Shown one piece after another: positions 33,485 through 47,000 of a DNA stretch of 64,000 bases; positions within the stretch are counted from its first letter, which is position 1; the number at the start of each line of letters is the position of its first letter. The notes beneath the pieces were generated by a model, which was not told the DNA's origin, did no database searches, and saw only the letters and a program-made list of their open reading frames with translations. Position numbers and translations under genes: made by a program. Origin of the DNA: Dysidea avara (Eukaryota; Porifera; Demospongiae; Dictyoceratida; Dysideidae); contig NC_089272.1 in NCBI RefSeq assembly GCF_963678975.1, positions 2,848,359 through 2,912,358 of the forward strand, written 5' to 3'.

Positions 33485-36400
33485 TCATAATGGAGAATTG
33501 TGTGATGAGTGAATGTATAATTCTCCACTGCTGTAACTACTAATCATCAATGATGTTGATAGTTCTCTCTGATTTCTATGTTGTTGACGTTCTGCACATC
33601 CCCTTAACCAGCCAATCAGAATTCTTCGTAGCTTATCTTGTAGCACACAGAAGAGAACAAAGTTGACACACCCCTGAGCATTATCACCGATAACCTGAGG
33701 AGCAGGACACATCGTAGGTTATTTGAAATAGATGAAAGTAAATTAAACATTCAAAAACTAATTTTATTCTATATAACATATGTTACTCTAATAAAACATA
33801 CAATGAATTGCAGTTGTACTGTTTCACTGAACTGCTGAAAGGATACACATGTATAGGAAATTAAATATTTACTTTTGGTCAGTATCATGCCTAAAATGAT
33901 CTGCCAGTGTATTAGAATAAGTGACTGCTCTATTAGAGTATCTTGATCTTATTCTGCTATAAGTGCAAGTAAACAGTGAAGAAAGTTTTAAAATGAAGTG
34001 CAGTAATAATAATTATGCATTGTGTTTAACTTCTTTCTTATGACAAGCAAATTGTGTGATCTCATTAAATTGTTGAAAATTGTCATTATTAGATCTCAAA
34101 CATTTCTCGGGAGGGTAGATATTTATTTTATCTACATAATTGAAATACTTAGATACACCAGTAGCTGATCACTTGACTCAGAATACAAGTTTCCAGCCTT
34201 AAAAATGGCTGATTCAGCCCCAGTGGTACAAAAGGATCATTGCAGTGATAGGAAAACAGCAACATGGACAGGTATGAGAAACAAAAAATTAAGTTTAATA
34301 TGTGGTCTAACCAAATTTGTTAGTAGTTAGCTATGAATTTGAATCAAATCTGCTCCTGGTTTCCTACAATGTGTGACATCATTATACCGTGGTATGTGCA
34401 TAGCCAAAATTTTCACATGGTATAGAATTTTGTGTAATTATTATCTAATCCAAAACAGCCAAGCTGTAAAAAAAGGGTGTGGCCCTCAAAAAGGCTATGG
34501 TGAAAAAAGATGTGAAATCCAAGGTGGCGGCCAAGAAATGGCTGTGATGGTAGGTTAATGGTAAATATTTTAATAACGACAATTCAGGTGAATTTTTGTG
34601 CCGCTTGGTCTTGGCACAAAATTCACCTGAATTGTCATTATTAAAATTTTTACCATTAACCTATACCATCACAGCCATTTCTTGGCCGCCACCTTGGATT
34701 TCACATCTTTTTTCACCATAGCCTTTTTGAGGGCCGCACCCTTTTTTACAGCTTGGCTGTTTTGGATTAGATTTCACTTCTTTTTGTATTTGTATACCCG
34801 GCTGGCTTTGGTGATTTTTAAACCTATCTTTTTTCTTTGCTACAGGAAGAAGAAAAGATGAAGCAGATGTACTTAAAATATTTCTGATTTTATCAGTAAA
34901 TGTACAAATTATATATATAATACATATAATATTTATTACAGAAATCTACATGATGGTTTCTTTGTAACTGAACACTCTACAAGGTGACTTCTTCTAGCTG
35001 CTCTCTCTACAGGGTGAATTGTTTGTAGCTGAACGATCTACAAGGTAACTTCTTCTTGTTGATCTCTCTACAGGGTGATTTGTTTGTAGTTGAACTATCT
35101 ACAAGGTAACTTCTTCTAGCTGATCTTTCTACAGAGTGATTTGTTTGTACCTGAATTCTGTACAGGTGATTTGTTTGCAGCTGAGCTCTTTACAGAATGG
35201 TTTCTTTGTAGCTGAACTCTCTACAAGGTAACTTCTTCTAACTGATCTTTCTACAGGGCAATTTGTTTGTGGCTGAAGTTTCTACAGGATGATTGCTTTG
35301 CAGCAGAACTCTCTACATGGTGGTTTCTTCGTAGCTAAACTCTCTACAAGGTAATTTCTTCTAGCTGATCTCTCTACAGGGTGATTTGTTTGTAGCTGAA
35401 TTCTGTACAGGTGATTTGTTTGCAGCTGAGCTCTTTACAGAATGGTTTCTTTGTAGCTGAACTCTCTACAAGGTAACTTCTTCTAGCTGAACTCTCTACA
35501 TGGTGGTTTGTTTGTAGCTGAATTCTGTACAGGTGATCTGTTTGCAGCTGAGCTCTTTACAGAATGGTTTCTTTGTAGCTGAACTCTCTACAAGGTGACT
35601 TCTTCTAGCTGATCTTTCTACAGTGTGATTTGTTTGTAGCTGAACTATCTACAAGATAACATCTTCTAGCTGATCTCTCTACAGGGTGATTCATTTGTAG
35701 CTGAACTATCTACAAGATAACTTCTTCTAGCTGATCTCTCTACAGGGTGATTTGTTTGTAGTTGAATTCTGTACAGGTGATTTGTTTGCAGCTGAACTCT
35801 TTACAGAATAGTTTCTTTGTAGCTGAAATCTCTACAAGGTAACTCCTTCTAACTGATCTTTCTACAGGGCAATTTGTTTGTGGCTGAATTTTCTACAGGG
35901 TAATTTCTTTGTAGCTGAATTCTCTACAAGGTGATTTCGTCTAGTTGATCTCTCTACAGGGTGATTTGTTTGTAGCTGAATTCTCTACATGGTGGTTTCT
36001 TTGTAACTGAACTCTCTACAAGGTAACTTCTTCTAGCTGATATCTCCACAAGGTCACTACTTTATAGATGAACTCTCTACATGGTGGTTTCTTTGTAGCT
36101 GAACTCTCTACAAGGTAATTTCTTCTAGCTGATCTCTCTACAGGGTGATTTGTTTGTAGCTGAATTCTGTACAGGTGATTTGTTTGCAGCTGAGTTCTTT
36201 ACAGAATGGTTTCTTTGTAGCTGAACTCTCTACAAGGTAACTTCTTCTAGCTGATGTCTCCACAAGGTCACTACTTTATAGATGAACTCTCTACATGGTG
36301 GTTTCTTTGTAGCTGAATTCTCTACAAGGTGACTTCTTCTAGCTGATCTTTCTACAGTGTGATTTGTTTGTAGCTGAACTATCTACAAGGTAACATTTTC

Positions 36401-39400
36401 TAGCTGATCTCTCTACTGGGTGATTTATTTGTAGCTGAACTCTCTACAAGATAACTTCTTCTAGCTGATCTCTCTACAGGGTGATTTGTTTGTAGCTGAA
36501 TTCTGTACAGGTGATTTGTTTGCAGCTGAGCTCTTTACAGAATGGTTTCTTTGTAGCTGAACTCTCTACAAGATAACTTCTTCTAGCTGAACTCTCTACA
36601 TGGTGGTTTGTTTGTAGCTGAACTCTCTACAAGGTGACTTCTTCTAGCTGATCTTTCTACAAGGTGATTTGTTTGTAGCTGAACTCTCTACAAGGAAACT
36701 TCTTCTAGCTGATCTCTCTACAGGGAGATTTGTTTGTAGCTGAACTCTCTACAGGTGGTTTGTTTGCAGCTGAACTCTCTACATGATGGTTTCTTTGTAG
36801 TTGAACTCTCTATAAGGTAACTTCTTCTTGCTGATCTCTCTACAGGGTGATTTGTTTGTAGCTGAACTATCTACAGGATGCATGACTTGTTTATAGCTGA
36901 ATTCTCTTCAGTGTGACTTATAATGTTTTGAATCTCTACAGCAACATATTTGTAGCTGAACTCTCTACAGGTAAGGGTGACTTGCTTGTAGCTGAATTGT
37001 CTATAAATTATTAAGATTAACTGTTTGTAGCTGAACTGCCTACAGAATAACTTGCAATGTCATATAATTCTGTAATGGAGTAAGTTATAATACGTAGCTG
37101 AATGCTCTATTAGGGTGACTGTTCTATTAGAGTATCTCGATCTCGCATATGCTACACGTAGTTGACTTTGGAATCATAACTCAGTGGTTTGTAATCCGAT
37201 TCTTCTGTACTACTGCAAGAAATTTCTATGATAATTATTCCAGCTACACACCGATTTTCAGCTCACTGCTCTAAGCGGTTTGCCTGGTAGGCGTGAAAAC
37301 TGATAGTTTTTTTATTCATAAAAATCGATCGCGTAATTGTGACACAGGTTGGGTTTTGTGTCATATCTCGATGGCCTTTAACTGGATTCCTTTCAAACCA
37401 CAAAAAGGCACTCCTACGATAGTTACTCCATCTACATAGCAATTTTCAGCTCATTCCTTCAAGCGGTTTATCCTGTGGGCGTGACAGACCTTCGACCTTA
37501 TTTTACGAAAATAATTGGTCATAACTCCGTGAATGTTCATCGGATTCCTACCAAACTTGGTACTGAGATTCGCCTTAATGAGCCCTTTACGTGTACCAAA
37601 TTTCAGTCCGATTGGAGCACGGATTCGCGTTTTATGGCGGATTTTGCAAAGTGTGCGAAAAGAAGTAGAAGAAACGAAGAAAAAAAAGCCCAAACTTTGG
37701 CCGCTCGTATCTCGGAAATGGCTTTAGTGATTTTCTTCAAATTTGGAATGTGGACTCCCCTACCTAGCCGGCACTTCTGTAGCAACTTTGGTTTCAATCG
37801 GATAAGGAATCACGGAGCTACAAAGGTGTGAAAATCGCGTTTACTTTCTTCCTGTAAATATACTCAGTGTGGCGCGCCGACTTCTTGGGCCGCACGACAC
37901 ACTACCGTGTGTCTTGATAATTAGAGGCAAAAAGTTTAGGCTGAATTGATAATTTACGGCATACAACACTTCCTGCCCTGGTTGATTAAAAAACTGTTTT
38001 CACTATAGCTATAATTTATAGTGCTATACAGGGTGACATTTACTGAAGTTGGGAATGGAGTGACGAGAGCATTATAAAGGTCTCGATAATAAGCACCAAC
38101 ATTAAAGAACATGATCTGGTTTAAGACTAGTATGACTGAAATCAATTCAGTTACTTACTGACAGAAATATAATCACATCTCTCAATGTATTGTGACTGGG
38201 TAATCCGATGTATACATACAATATGTTACCAAGGAGATGCCACACCCACATTAGTGTGAAGGTTACGGGTAACAACAACATCTTCCTATCAGTATTGACC
38301 AGTGAACGTGTGATCTGTTGTATTGTCCTGTTGTGATCATGAGTGTGTTGGAGCTGTAACAAGAACAACATGTAACAGCAACTACTCTAAACCACCAGAG
38401 GACAATCACCACCTTGTGTTTGGATAACTGAAACACATATAACTGGAAATGATGCAGCAAGCACAGAATGTAATTACAGTTTTGGTATTAGGATAAACTA
38501 CTCTAATAGAACAATTAATATGGAGTTGGCTCACACACTGAAACTCAGGGGCGGCAGAGAAGGGGAGCTGTAGCCTGTCAAAAAGATTATGGAGGGGTTT
38601 ATCCCCCCTGAAATTATCTATAGCTGTCATTGAACAATTGTACTGATTGTATTACACCAAATAGCTAACTATACAAATGGTTAGCTTCCTACAACTCCAG
38701 TGAATCAACTGGATTCTATATGAAGCAAGATACCCTAATAGAGCAGTCATACAACAGCCAGCAAATATATGAATGGTGATCACTAAAATCACTCTCTAAA
38801 TTTTCCTGGAGGGAGGGAGGATACCATGCCCCCAGATCCCTTTACAGCTCCACTGGATACTAATACAAATGCCTCAAGATTGAGATACCCTAATAGAGCA
38901 GTCACCCTAATACAATAGTCCAACTAATTAATAGTATTCTGATAAACTGCCGAATCACTCCCAGGTTTAATCTCAGATGGTCTAATTTTCAAAATTTTCT
39001 GGGACATTCCCCAGGCCCCCTAGATTGGCATGTTTTCACATGCTAGTATGCTTTGCACACAAAGACATGTCATTCTCTGGATGGGCCTAACTACACCCCC
39101 AGCCCCCCCTCCCCCCCCCCCCATAAATAAAGGTGTCTCCTCCGCCCCTGCTGAAAGTGCTATGTTACAACATGCATGGTCCTCTAAAATCATAGTCTGA
39201 CACTATACTTCTAATAGAATTTCAGTAAATTGAACATGATAATATACTTGGGAGTTTGTTCCTTTGTTTTCCTCAGTCCAACAAGTTTTGCTCAACAGTT
39301 ATAAGAAAAGAAAGTCACCACAAGTTTTAATGGAGAGTTTTCAAGTGTGCAGACTAGCTATAGTATATACCAAGAGTTCATCCATACTGATATATGAACT

Positions 39401-40757
39401 CTATCTTCAGTTCACATACGCAGTATAAATGATTGCACAAGAACATGCTTTGCTATTGAACTATACACTACAGTGTACATGATGAACTCAAAATAATAAT
39501 CATCTGATCAACTGAGCAGTAGTAGGGATCACCAAGCTTACAAGGTTTCCTGTACCAATAACACAATTCAGTCATTTGGAGTGACCCCTATATCATCAGT
39601 GTGTTGAGCCAACACTGTAAACATGTTGATATGATGAGGTCATACAGTTTAATGTTTTATCAGCCCCAAGTGATTCACCACATTAAAATTTAATAGTGAT
39701 ATTATTATACATCCAACAATCCTAGTAGAGGGACTAACACATCAACTAGCAGAATATTTTTGTAATATAGGGACCTACCAATCTGTAGTGGCCTGATTTT
39801 CCAGGTACTAAGGAACATTAACTATGTAAGTATGTAGGACAGGTGGTTCCAGTGTAATATGGGCTCCTGTAGGTGTCCTCATCAGTCAACAGGTTGTGTT
39901 GTCAATATGAAGTGGTAAACAGGTGGTACAAAAATGTTGACAGGCTTCAAGTGTTGATGAGTGTTCAATATAAACACTTCTTGTGATGTGAGAGGTTGTG
40001 TTAATGTGTGGGACTGCATTATGCATGGGTGGTCATTGATAACCCTTTGGTGGTTTTAAGTCATAGTGTAAACTTTAGTTCACTCTGTGTAATGACTCAC
40101 CTGTGATGTAATATTCACATGGGTTGTCATGGATATAACATTTACCAATACGATGCTCAACATGATCCACAAATCATCTCCAAGCAACACGAATAGTGTG
40201 TCTGCTTCTTCAATTATTGTGCACCATCCTTTGTGGGTGGGGCTCCTAGGGGAATACCCCAGCCACTTGTCCAACAGCAGCCACAATGACACATACAGGG
40301 GTAGTGTGTAGCACACAACATATAACACTCTCACCACCCACTTGGTGACATTGGCATCACATGATACTATCCTATAATACAAGTACACAGCCAGTCCCAG
40401 TGTCCACAGTACTGATCCTATAGTACCATATAGTGTAAAAAATGCTTGTAACTTGCACACACCACTAGAAGGCTCCTGTACACTACTGGTGGAGCCATAA
40501 TATATCACCAATCCTATCATGTTAGCAGTGTTACTGGTGAGGTTCATCACAGAGACGTGAGCTAGTATTGATCTTATTGTAGTTTTCATTTCTCTGATCA
40601 ACAAGTGAGTGGATATGATACATAGCGAGCCCAGTATGGAGAGGACACAAGTTACTAAACCTGCACACTTAATCCAGTCTTCGTCTCGGGTTTGAAGTAA
40701 ATTACAACTCTCATTGAATTGGCAATACATCGTTTGGTGGTTACCCAGTAGCTTCAA
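33485..40757 (-). CDS. GPR157-like seven-transmembrane receptor 1, three exons
   Basis: Exons 40101-40757, 38159-38353 and 33485-33694, all phase 0, joined give 353 aa. Exon 1 holds TM1-TM5 with the TM3 Cys (C101) and the loop-2 Cys (C179, in GWCTI). Exon 2 is TM6 (LLLPVTFTLMWVWHL) and exon 3 is TM7 (IGDNAQGCVNFVLFCVLQ) with a Ser-rich tail. The GTIGSVLWTLGLAVYLYYRIV, GWC and DDLWIML motifs resemble GPR157 and the cAMP-receptor-like group. Ligand and coupling are unknown. Splice borders are gtgagt/ttacag and gtaagt/ctcag. TM5 is unusual: the IPIYLIVHCY of the two paralogues is replaced by VNVISMTTHVN, losing the proline. Intron 2 (4.5 kb) carries a 2.1 kb satellite. The start at 40757 is the first Met; MYCQ nine codons later is an alternative. 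Confidence 0.85.
34445..34771. mobile_element. Long near-perfect foldback element
   Basis: Arms of about 155 bp (ctaatccaaaacagccaagc at the left; the complement ends at 34771) with a short loop near 34605-34615. Only a few mismatches are seen, so transcripts would form a long hairpin. It lies in receptor 1 intron 2. Confidence 0.85.
34930..37055. repeat. 30/31 bp satellite, ~2.1 kb
   Basis: About 70 copies of a 30-31 bp unit (tttgtagctgaactctctac plus aaggtaacttct or agggtgatttg endings) alternate so that a ~61 bp dimer is visible. There is higher-order variation, with a recurring 'attctgtacaggtgatttgt' variant. In-frame stops in every unit exclude coding. Confidence 0.95.
37140..37930. repeat. 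Four-fold diverged repeat with GC-rich hairpin end
   Basis: Four loosely related segments of roughly 150-180 bp each contain an 'ataactc.gtga'-like start, 'atccgattc.t..caaa' and 'gcgg.tt...gtgggcgtga' blocks (from about 37160, 37355, 37510 and 37700). It ends with ggcgcgccgacttcttgggc and the hairpin gacacactaccgtgtgtc (about 37900-37917). Frames of 60-118 codons here do not look like a known protein. Confidence 0.55.
38547..39150. mobile_element. MITE with AGGGGCGG / CCGCCCCT ends
   Basis: The ends aggggcggcagagaagggg and ctcctccgcccctg are inverted. Three ctaatagagcagtc-type motifs lie at or near it (38501, 38733, 38889). It is in receptor 1 intron 1. Confidence 0.6.
39151..40100. other. 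Rest of receptor 1 intron 1
   Basis: No repeat was identified. The stretch 39880-40060 has a diverged counterpart at 54720-54850, part of the segmental duplication. Confidence 0.55.
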
Positions 40758-41015
40758 CAGAGCATCCTCAGTGCCGCCTGCAAGATATTTTCACACCTTT
40801 AAAATACTGCGCGTAACGAGGTCATTAAAATGACGTAGCCTACTCTGACATCACGTGAATCCATAAAACATTAAAATCACAACAATCAAGTATTTTGAGT
40901 TCAGAAGGAGGATATAAAAAATGCATACAATATACAAGCTCCTATATCACAAAAAAAAATATACAATAATTATAAATGTCAAAAACATAAAATGTAAATG
41001 TCAAAAAAAATAATT

Positions 41016-44000
41016 TCAGTTATATGGAGGGTCGGAGCTGAAGTTACTCATTTGAGATGGAGTATAGCTAGCTGTTAAGTGATCATCTTCTTCCTTCATA
41101 TAATTACCTGACTGTGTCAGGTTCACACGACCAATACACCTACAGATCAGGTTAATGGTGTAGTCACGCACTTTCCTCTGGAACACACAAAATAACAAGA
41201 AGTTGAAAAATCCTTGAGCACTGTCACCGATTGCCTACAACAATAACAACCAAGTTACAAGTGCTAACCAATACAGGTAAAATAACTAATGATGTACCAC
41301 AGTATGAACTTTAACAGCAAAGTCTAGTACTATCGTTTTATGCAATTGCATGCAGCTCTAAAATTTCCATGTGGGAAGGTGACAGGAAACAAGGAATCTA
41401 TAATTAGTGGCCTAAATCTCAAATCTCGTTAGTTGCTAGGGGTATAGAGCACTGCAAGAAACACCAGGTTTTGAATAAACACCTGAATGCCTAGTGAGTC
41501 ATAATTCTGTGCAATGTTATAAATGATGAATTTTATAGTTCATGTGAAATATTCTGAGGAAGAGTACAACACTAAGGCATGAAATTGATTCATAAACGTC
41601 ACATATAAATGATAGTCTCATATTGTTGCCAGTCTTGTTTAGTAACCATGATTAAAAAGTTGCTTGAAAGAAATAAACACCAGGGCCATAATTCGAGACA
41701 ATACGGTACTTATTATCATTTGAAGTAAAGGGATACCCATTTTTACATCCAGATGCACAACCTTTAACCAGTCAACTATATTTGCCTAACATTCAATGCA
41801 CTATTACATGTATGTGACCGGATTTACAAAAAGGGGTCTTCCACACACATCCAATTTACCAACTTTAACAACTCATAAGTAATAGTTGTATCATGTACCC
41901 GAGTGATTTGCCTGATATGTACACCCAAGCTCGAGGGCCTAACGGCCCGAGAGCGTGGGTGTACATATCAGGCAAATCACGAGGGCACGTGATACAACTG
42001 ATATGTACCATGTGGTGGGTGACTAATCACCCAAGCCAATACGAGGCAACCTGCTGGATTTATTATATAGAGAGTCTTGTAAAATTCGATTATGGGTCAG
42101 CAGCAAGTAACGTTGCAGTTACGTTTGTTAACATAAACGGGGAAATCCTATGAATATCACGGAAACACTCAATTTTGCGATTTAACAGGTGTTTCAAAGT
42201 TGCTACATCGTTTAACCACTGTTTACAATGTTTTCTAAACATCCAGAGTGGTAAGCTTCGCTGTAGAGTGGTTACCTCATGATATACGAAAAGTGGGTGT
42301 GGTATGTAATCAAACACGCAGACACACGATTGTATATTAACCATGACACTAGTTATCACCTTAAACTTCCGTTTGTCAACTCATAGGGTGGTAAGGGTGT
42401 CGAATCGCCTTCGTATGAGTGCTGTAGAATGCAAAATCGGGTTCATGGTTTTCATCACGTGAGTAATAATAAACTTCCACAATCGAATACTGCCAGGATT
42501 CTTATAAAAACAAACAACGATACCTCATCAAATATCAAGGCCATGGTACATTTTACATGTACCATAGCCAGCCAAGGTTTATTTTAAATGTACCATAGCC
42601 AGCCATGGTTTATTTTAAATGTACCATAGCCAGCCATGGTTTAACTTAAATGTACCATGGCCAGCCAGGGTTTAACTTAAATGTACCATGGCCAGCCATG
42701 GTTTATTTTAAATGTACCATAGCCAGCCATGGTTTAACTTAAATGTACCATGGCCAGCCATGGTTTATAAGATATGTATCCTGGAATTTGCCTTTGAAGT
42801 TAGGTGGTTTCATGGTACATCTTCATATTGGAAACGGATTTTGATTTACAATTTAGTCAGTAGTGAGCACCAACATAGCTTAGTGGATGGAGAAAATTTC
42901 AGGATAATGTGTTTCTTGTTTGCTAAGTTATGGTCCTCCACATTTATAGAATTGGATGTGTGTGGAAGACCCCTTTTCGCAAATCCGGTCACGTATATCA
43001 AATAGTGCCACATTAAAATTTAAAATAAACAATACAAATAAGCCTTGTCACCTGGTCAATACTTGGGGAGTTGGTATAGAACAAATAACTTTGTGTGGTC
43101 TTATCAGTAGCTAGTAAGTTTATATTTTTCACTACCTACCCTGTTCCACTACTGCATGTGCTTGATATATGCATCACATGGTCATGTGAGGGTAGCCTGC
43201 TTTACTGGAGGCTATACTTCTAATATTGATATCAAAATGTGACAAAACATTCCTCCACAGCATAAATCATATGTATGCAAGACTCATTGTCAAGTTTCAT
43301 TATCAGATTCCACATTAAGTGTTTAGGTTGCTGCTCACAAGTAAAGTCTAAACATCTGTTTTTGAAGGTAAAAACTTCACTTTTCACTGATTTAAAAGTT
43401 CCAGAGATAAAAAGTAGTGAAGCAAATGATGGGAATAGGCTCATAGCTACCATTCACTACTTTTCATCACTGGAACACTACTCCACTTTTAAATTAATAA
43501 TTTATATTGTACTTTGCGTGGGAGGATCAATGCGATGCCGTGTCCTGTATTGTCCATAATTAGCTGCATAACTGTACTGTATGAGTCATACAGAAGAGGT
43601 ATGCAGCTAATTTGGCAAATACAGTACAGTTATGTGGAGAATTTATTTAAGGAATCTTACAAAAACAACAGCACGTGTGTGACACTGTAAATTGCTAAAA
43701 CCAGCCAAACTAATCCTATTAGTTCGTTCTTTAAATACTTATTACTGAATCTTGATTGCCAAAAATCACAGCATTTGAGTACTAGAGAAAATCGCTCCAA
43801 GCCAGATGACCAGGAAGTACTTAAAGCACCGCCTATGCTTGTGTGTATGAAAAATACAACACCGGGGGGGGGTGTCTCAAGGCAAATACAGCACTTGGCT
43901 TTGCCTCGTGCTGTATTAACCTCTCAACATGCCTCCCTTGTGCTGTATTTTCCATACAAATGTGCAGCAGTGCTTTAACTATAACTTATTGCACTAGTTT

Positions 44001-47000
44001 ACTAACTTAGCATAGCTATAAAATACACGTATGGCTGTAATTGCTGTATTAGAGTATCTAAATTTTGCTACTCAGCTATGCAGTAGATTAAGCTAGGGGG
44101 TGTCGAGCTATATCATGGAAGGCGTGGCCTCAACACTGACAATTAGAGGTGTGATGGCATCTTCTGATTGTCTAAGGGTTAATGGTATCCTTATTATAAT
44201 ACATTTCTTCTATTCCAACATCCTACACACAGTCCATCACACTCTCATGTTTTACTCACATCCAGGTATGTCAACCATCTATGTTTCCCACTGACATTAA
44301 CATATAGGACCATCACACTGGTAATGATGTCCCACACACGCAGCACCATGAACACAGCAGGCACCAATAGGAACTTCTGATCTGCTCTCAACAATGTTGC
44401 ATATCTCTCACCAGATGTGAGCAGGTACTCCTTGTTGTATTCCTTTAACTGAATGATCATGGATAATCATACAATACGGTAGAACTGTATAGAGGGGATT
44501 CCCCTCAAAATGAAGCACACACATCCTGAAATGACATCCATACAAACCATTATATAAACATATTATGTGACAAGAAGTACCTTTACAGAACAGTCTTAGT
44601 GTACTAACCATAAAACAATAACAGTAGAATGGAAAGACATAAAATCATTCACTTCTTAATAAAAGCACTAAACTTGATACAATAATTTATACTATTTCGT
44701 ATTAGATAGGATATCATCAAAATTTCAAATCAAAAGAACCTGACAAATAAAACAAATGCAAAATGTACGGGGAAGCCACAAAAGTCTTCAATAGTTAATG
44801 TACTGAAACTTCGCATCTTTAGGGAAAAGCAAGTTGATTTCAAGTAACTTGACCAGTTGCAAAGCTAGAGGCTAAATGACGAATTACATGACTACTATTA
44901 TATGCCAAAATAACAAACTCACCAGTGGCATGTACCTTTTGGGGTTCCGACAAGTGCGTACCCTTTGCACCTTGTCTTTCCTTTATCTTCAATCAGGCTG
45001 GTACTTCGTCTTCTTTATGCAATGAAACCACATCGAGGCATTAATTTTCTGCATCAACACTTTCTTGAGCAGTATATTTGTATGTTGCAAAATTATTTAA
45101 CATGGGCTAAGGAGCCAATAAGTAACCACAAACAGGTTTGTGGCTTCTTATGAATAAATTAGTGGTAAAAGAAAGGTAACATAACTAGTTTTCTGAAAGG
45201 ATGGCTGCAGCAATTTTGTGATATAACGTGTTTATAACCAAGTAGAAGTGCCTGTGGCAAATCCATGCATGTCTTGCACTAGCAACAATTCACCATGGCG
45301 CCTGTACTTCTTTGTCAATTAGTGGGCACCAACTTTATTGTACATAATAGGCCCTATCACAGTAAATACAACACGCTAGGCAATCAAATTTTTGACTGAT
45401 GGCAGGTACAAAATATCTTCACAGCCTAATGGATCAATCTTTTTAGAGCATTGTGGTGGATTGGAAATATGGTTCCACAAAGTGGAAAGATTGATAAATT
45501 TTTGATAATTAATCTATAGAGATGGTAAGAATGATGATACTAGGCTCTAGGAATAGTTTCAAAGGCCTATCTAGCGTGGTTGGCACATTACTTCAGAAAA
45601 ACGGTTTTGACTAAACACCCTTCTATCTTGAGATAGGATGAGAGCTGGCACCTAGATTTTCTTTGATAACATCACTCACTATAAAGCTCTCTAACAATGG
45701 TAAAGTAAGCAACAATTTCCTTCCCATAGAGAAACAAGATCCAATATTTGAAATTATGTGCATGGATTATTGGGTAGTCGCCATCTTAAAGTGCTTACAC
45801 TACTGTAGGAGGTACTGGAAACCTGGTAGATACCTGTAATTCCACAATAGGTTCAATACCATGCCCATTAGTGATCTAGGTTGACTAATAATGATTGAGT
45901 GTGGAGACCACACCTCTTGACAATCTATCTACAATGACGGTGCCTCTTATTAGTCTAGCTGTAATTATGAGACCATGCCCCTTTATAGTAGGCTAGAGGT
46001 TCACTTGAGATACTCTAATACAGCAGTCACCCTAATAGAACAGTCACATCATGTATAGTTGTATACTATAACAAAAAAAAAAGAGAAGCAAACCAGAACT
46101 ATTATAATCCAACAACTGAATGTGTTACTGTATAATACTCTCAATAGCAGCTTGAGGTATTATATTGAAATATGTCACACAATTAGCCAATAGAATTAGT
46201 ATTACACTTGTTTGTCAAGGTCCCTTGACAAAAATCTATAATACTAATTTGATTGGCTAAAATAGTGTGGTGTATTTATATTAGAAGTAAATTTCCGACT
46301 TGACAACTATTGTTACCATAGTGATACATGCCCAAAGCATAACAACAATATGGTTGCTTAGCAACGGTTGCTAGGTAACGGTTGCTAAGTGTGATTGATC
46401 TTTTTCGGTTGTTATTTGTTGAATTTCTGTTGCCTAGTAACAGTTGCTATGGTTGTCGGATTAATTTGCAATAGGACGGATGGTTGTGGTATTCAGGATT
46501 AATAGTTCTCGCATTGTAAACAGGAAGGAAATAGTGCGAGGCAAAGCCGAGCACTATTTTACTCCTTCCTGTTTACAATGCTCGCACTATTAATCCCGAA
46601 TACCACACCCATCCGTCCTATTACATATACAAATTCAAGTACACAATAAAAGTAGTGACACAAGAGGTGGATGATGGTATTACAGCATAACTCAGTGGAA
46701 AGTCCCTACTTTGGCATACATCAAAATAATTGCTATAAATAACATGCCAATGTAGGGATGCTGTTGTAATACTATCATTCATCTCGTTGCAATACTTTTA
46801 TCAGTTGGATCACTACTTCATTTTAAAATTAATACATCAGTATTCTAATGGAAGAGTCACACATGCTATAACAAAAAGTAAACAAAAAGTATAAAAGTAA
46901 AGTGAAGCAGTGCTAGAGGTACAGTATGGTATTACTGTGGGAAAATCCCTACCTTGGCATTAAGCAAAAAAAAATCTTATATGTCAATGTAGGAATTTTC

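Noticed and set aside
34930..37055. CRISPR-like regularly spaced repeats
   Set aside because: Units are contiguous without unique spacers, in an intron of a eukaryotic gene; it is a satellite.
37475..37831. 118-codon frame in the four-fold repeat
   Set aside because: The sequence is repetitive across all four segments and both strands give similar frames; no protein family recognised.
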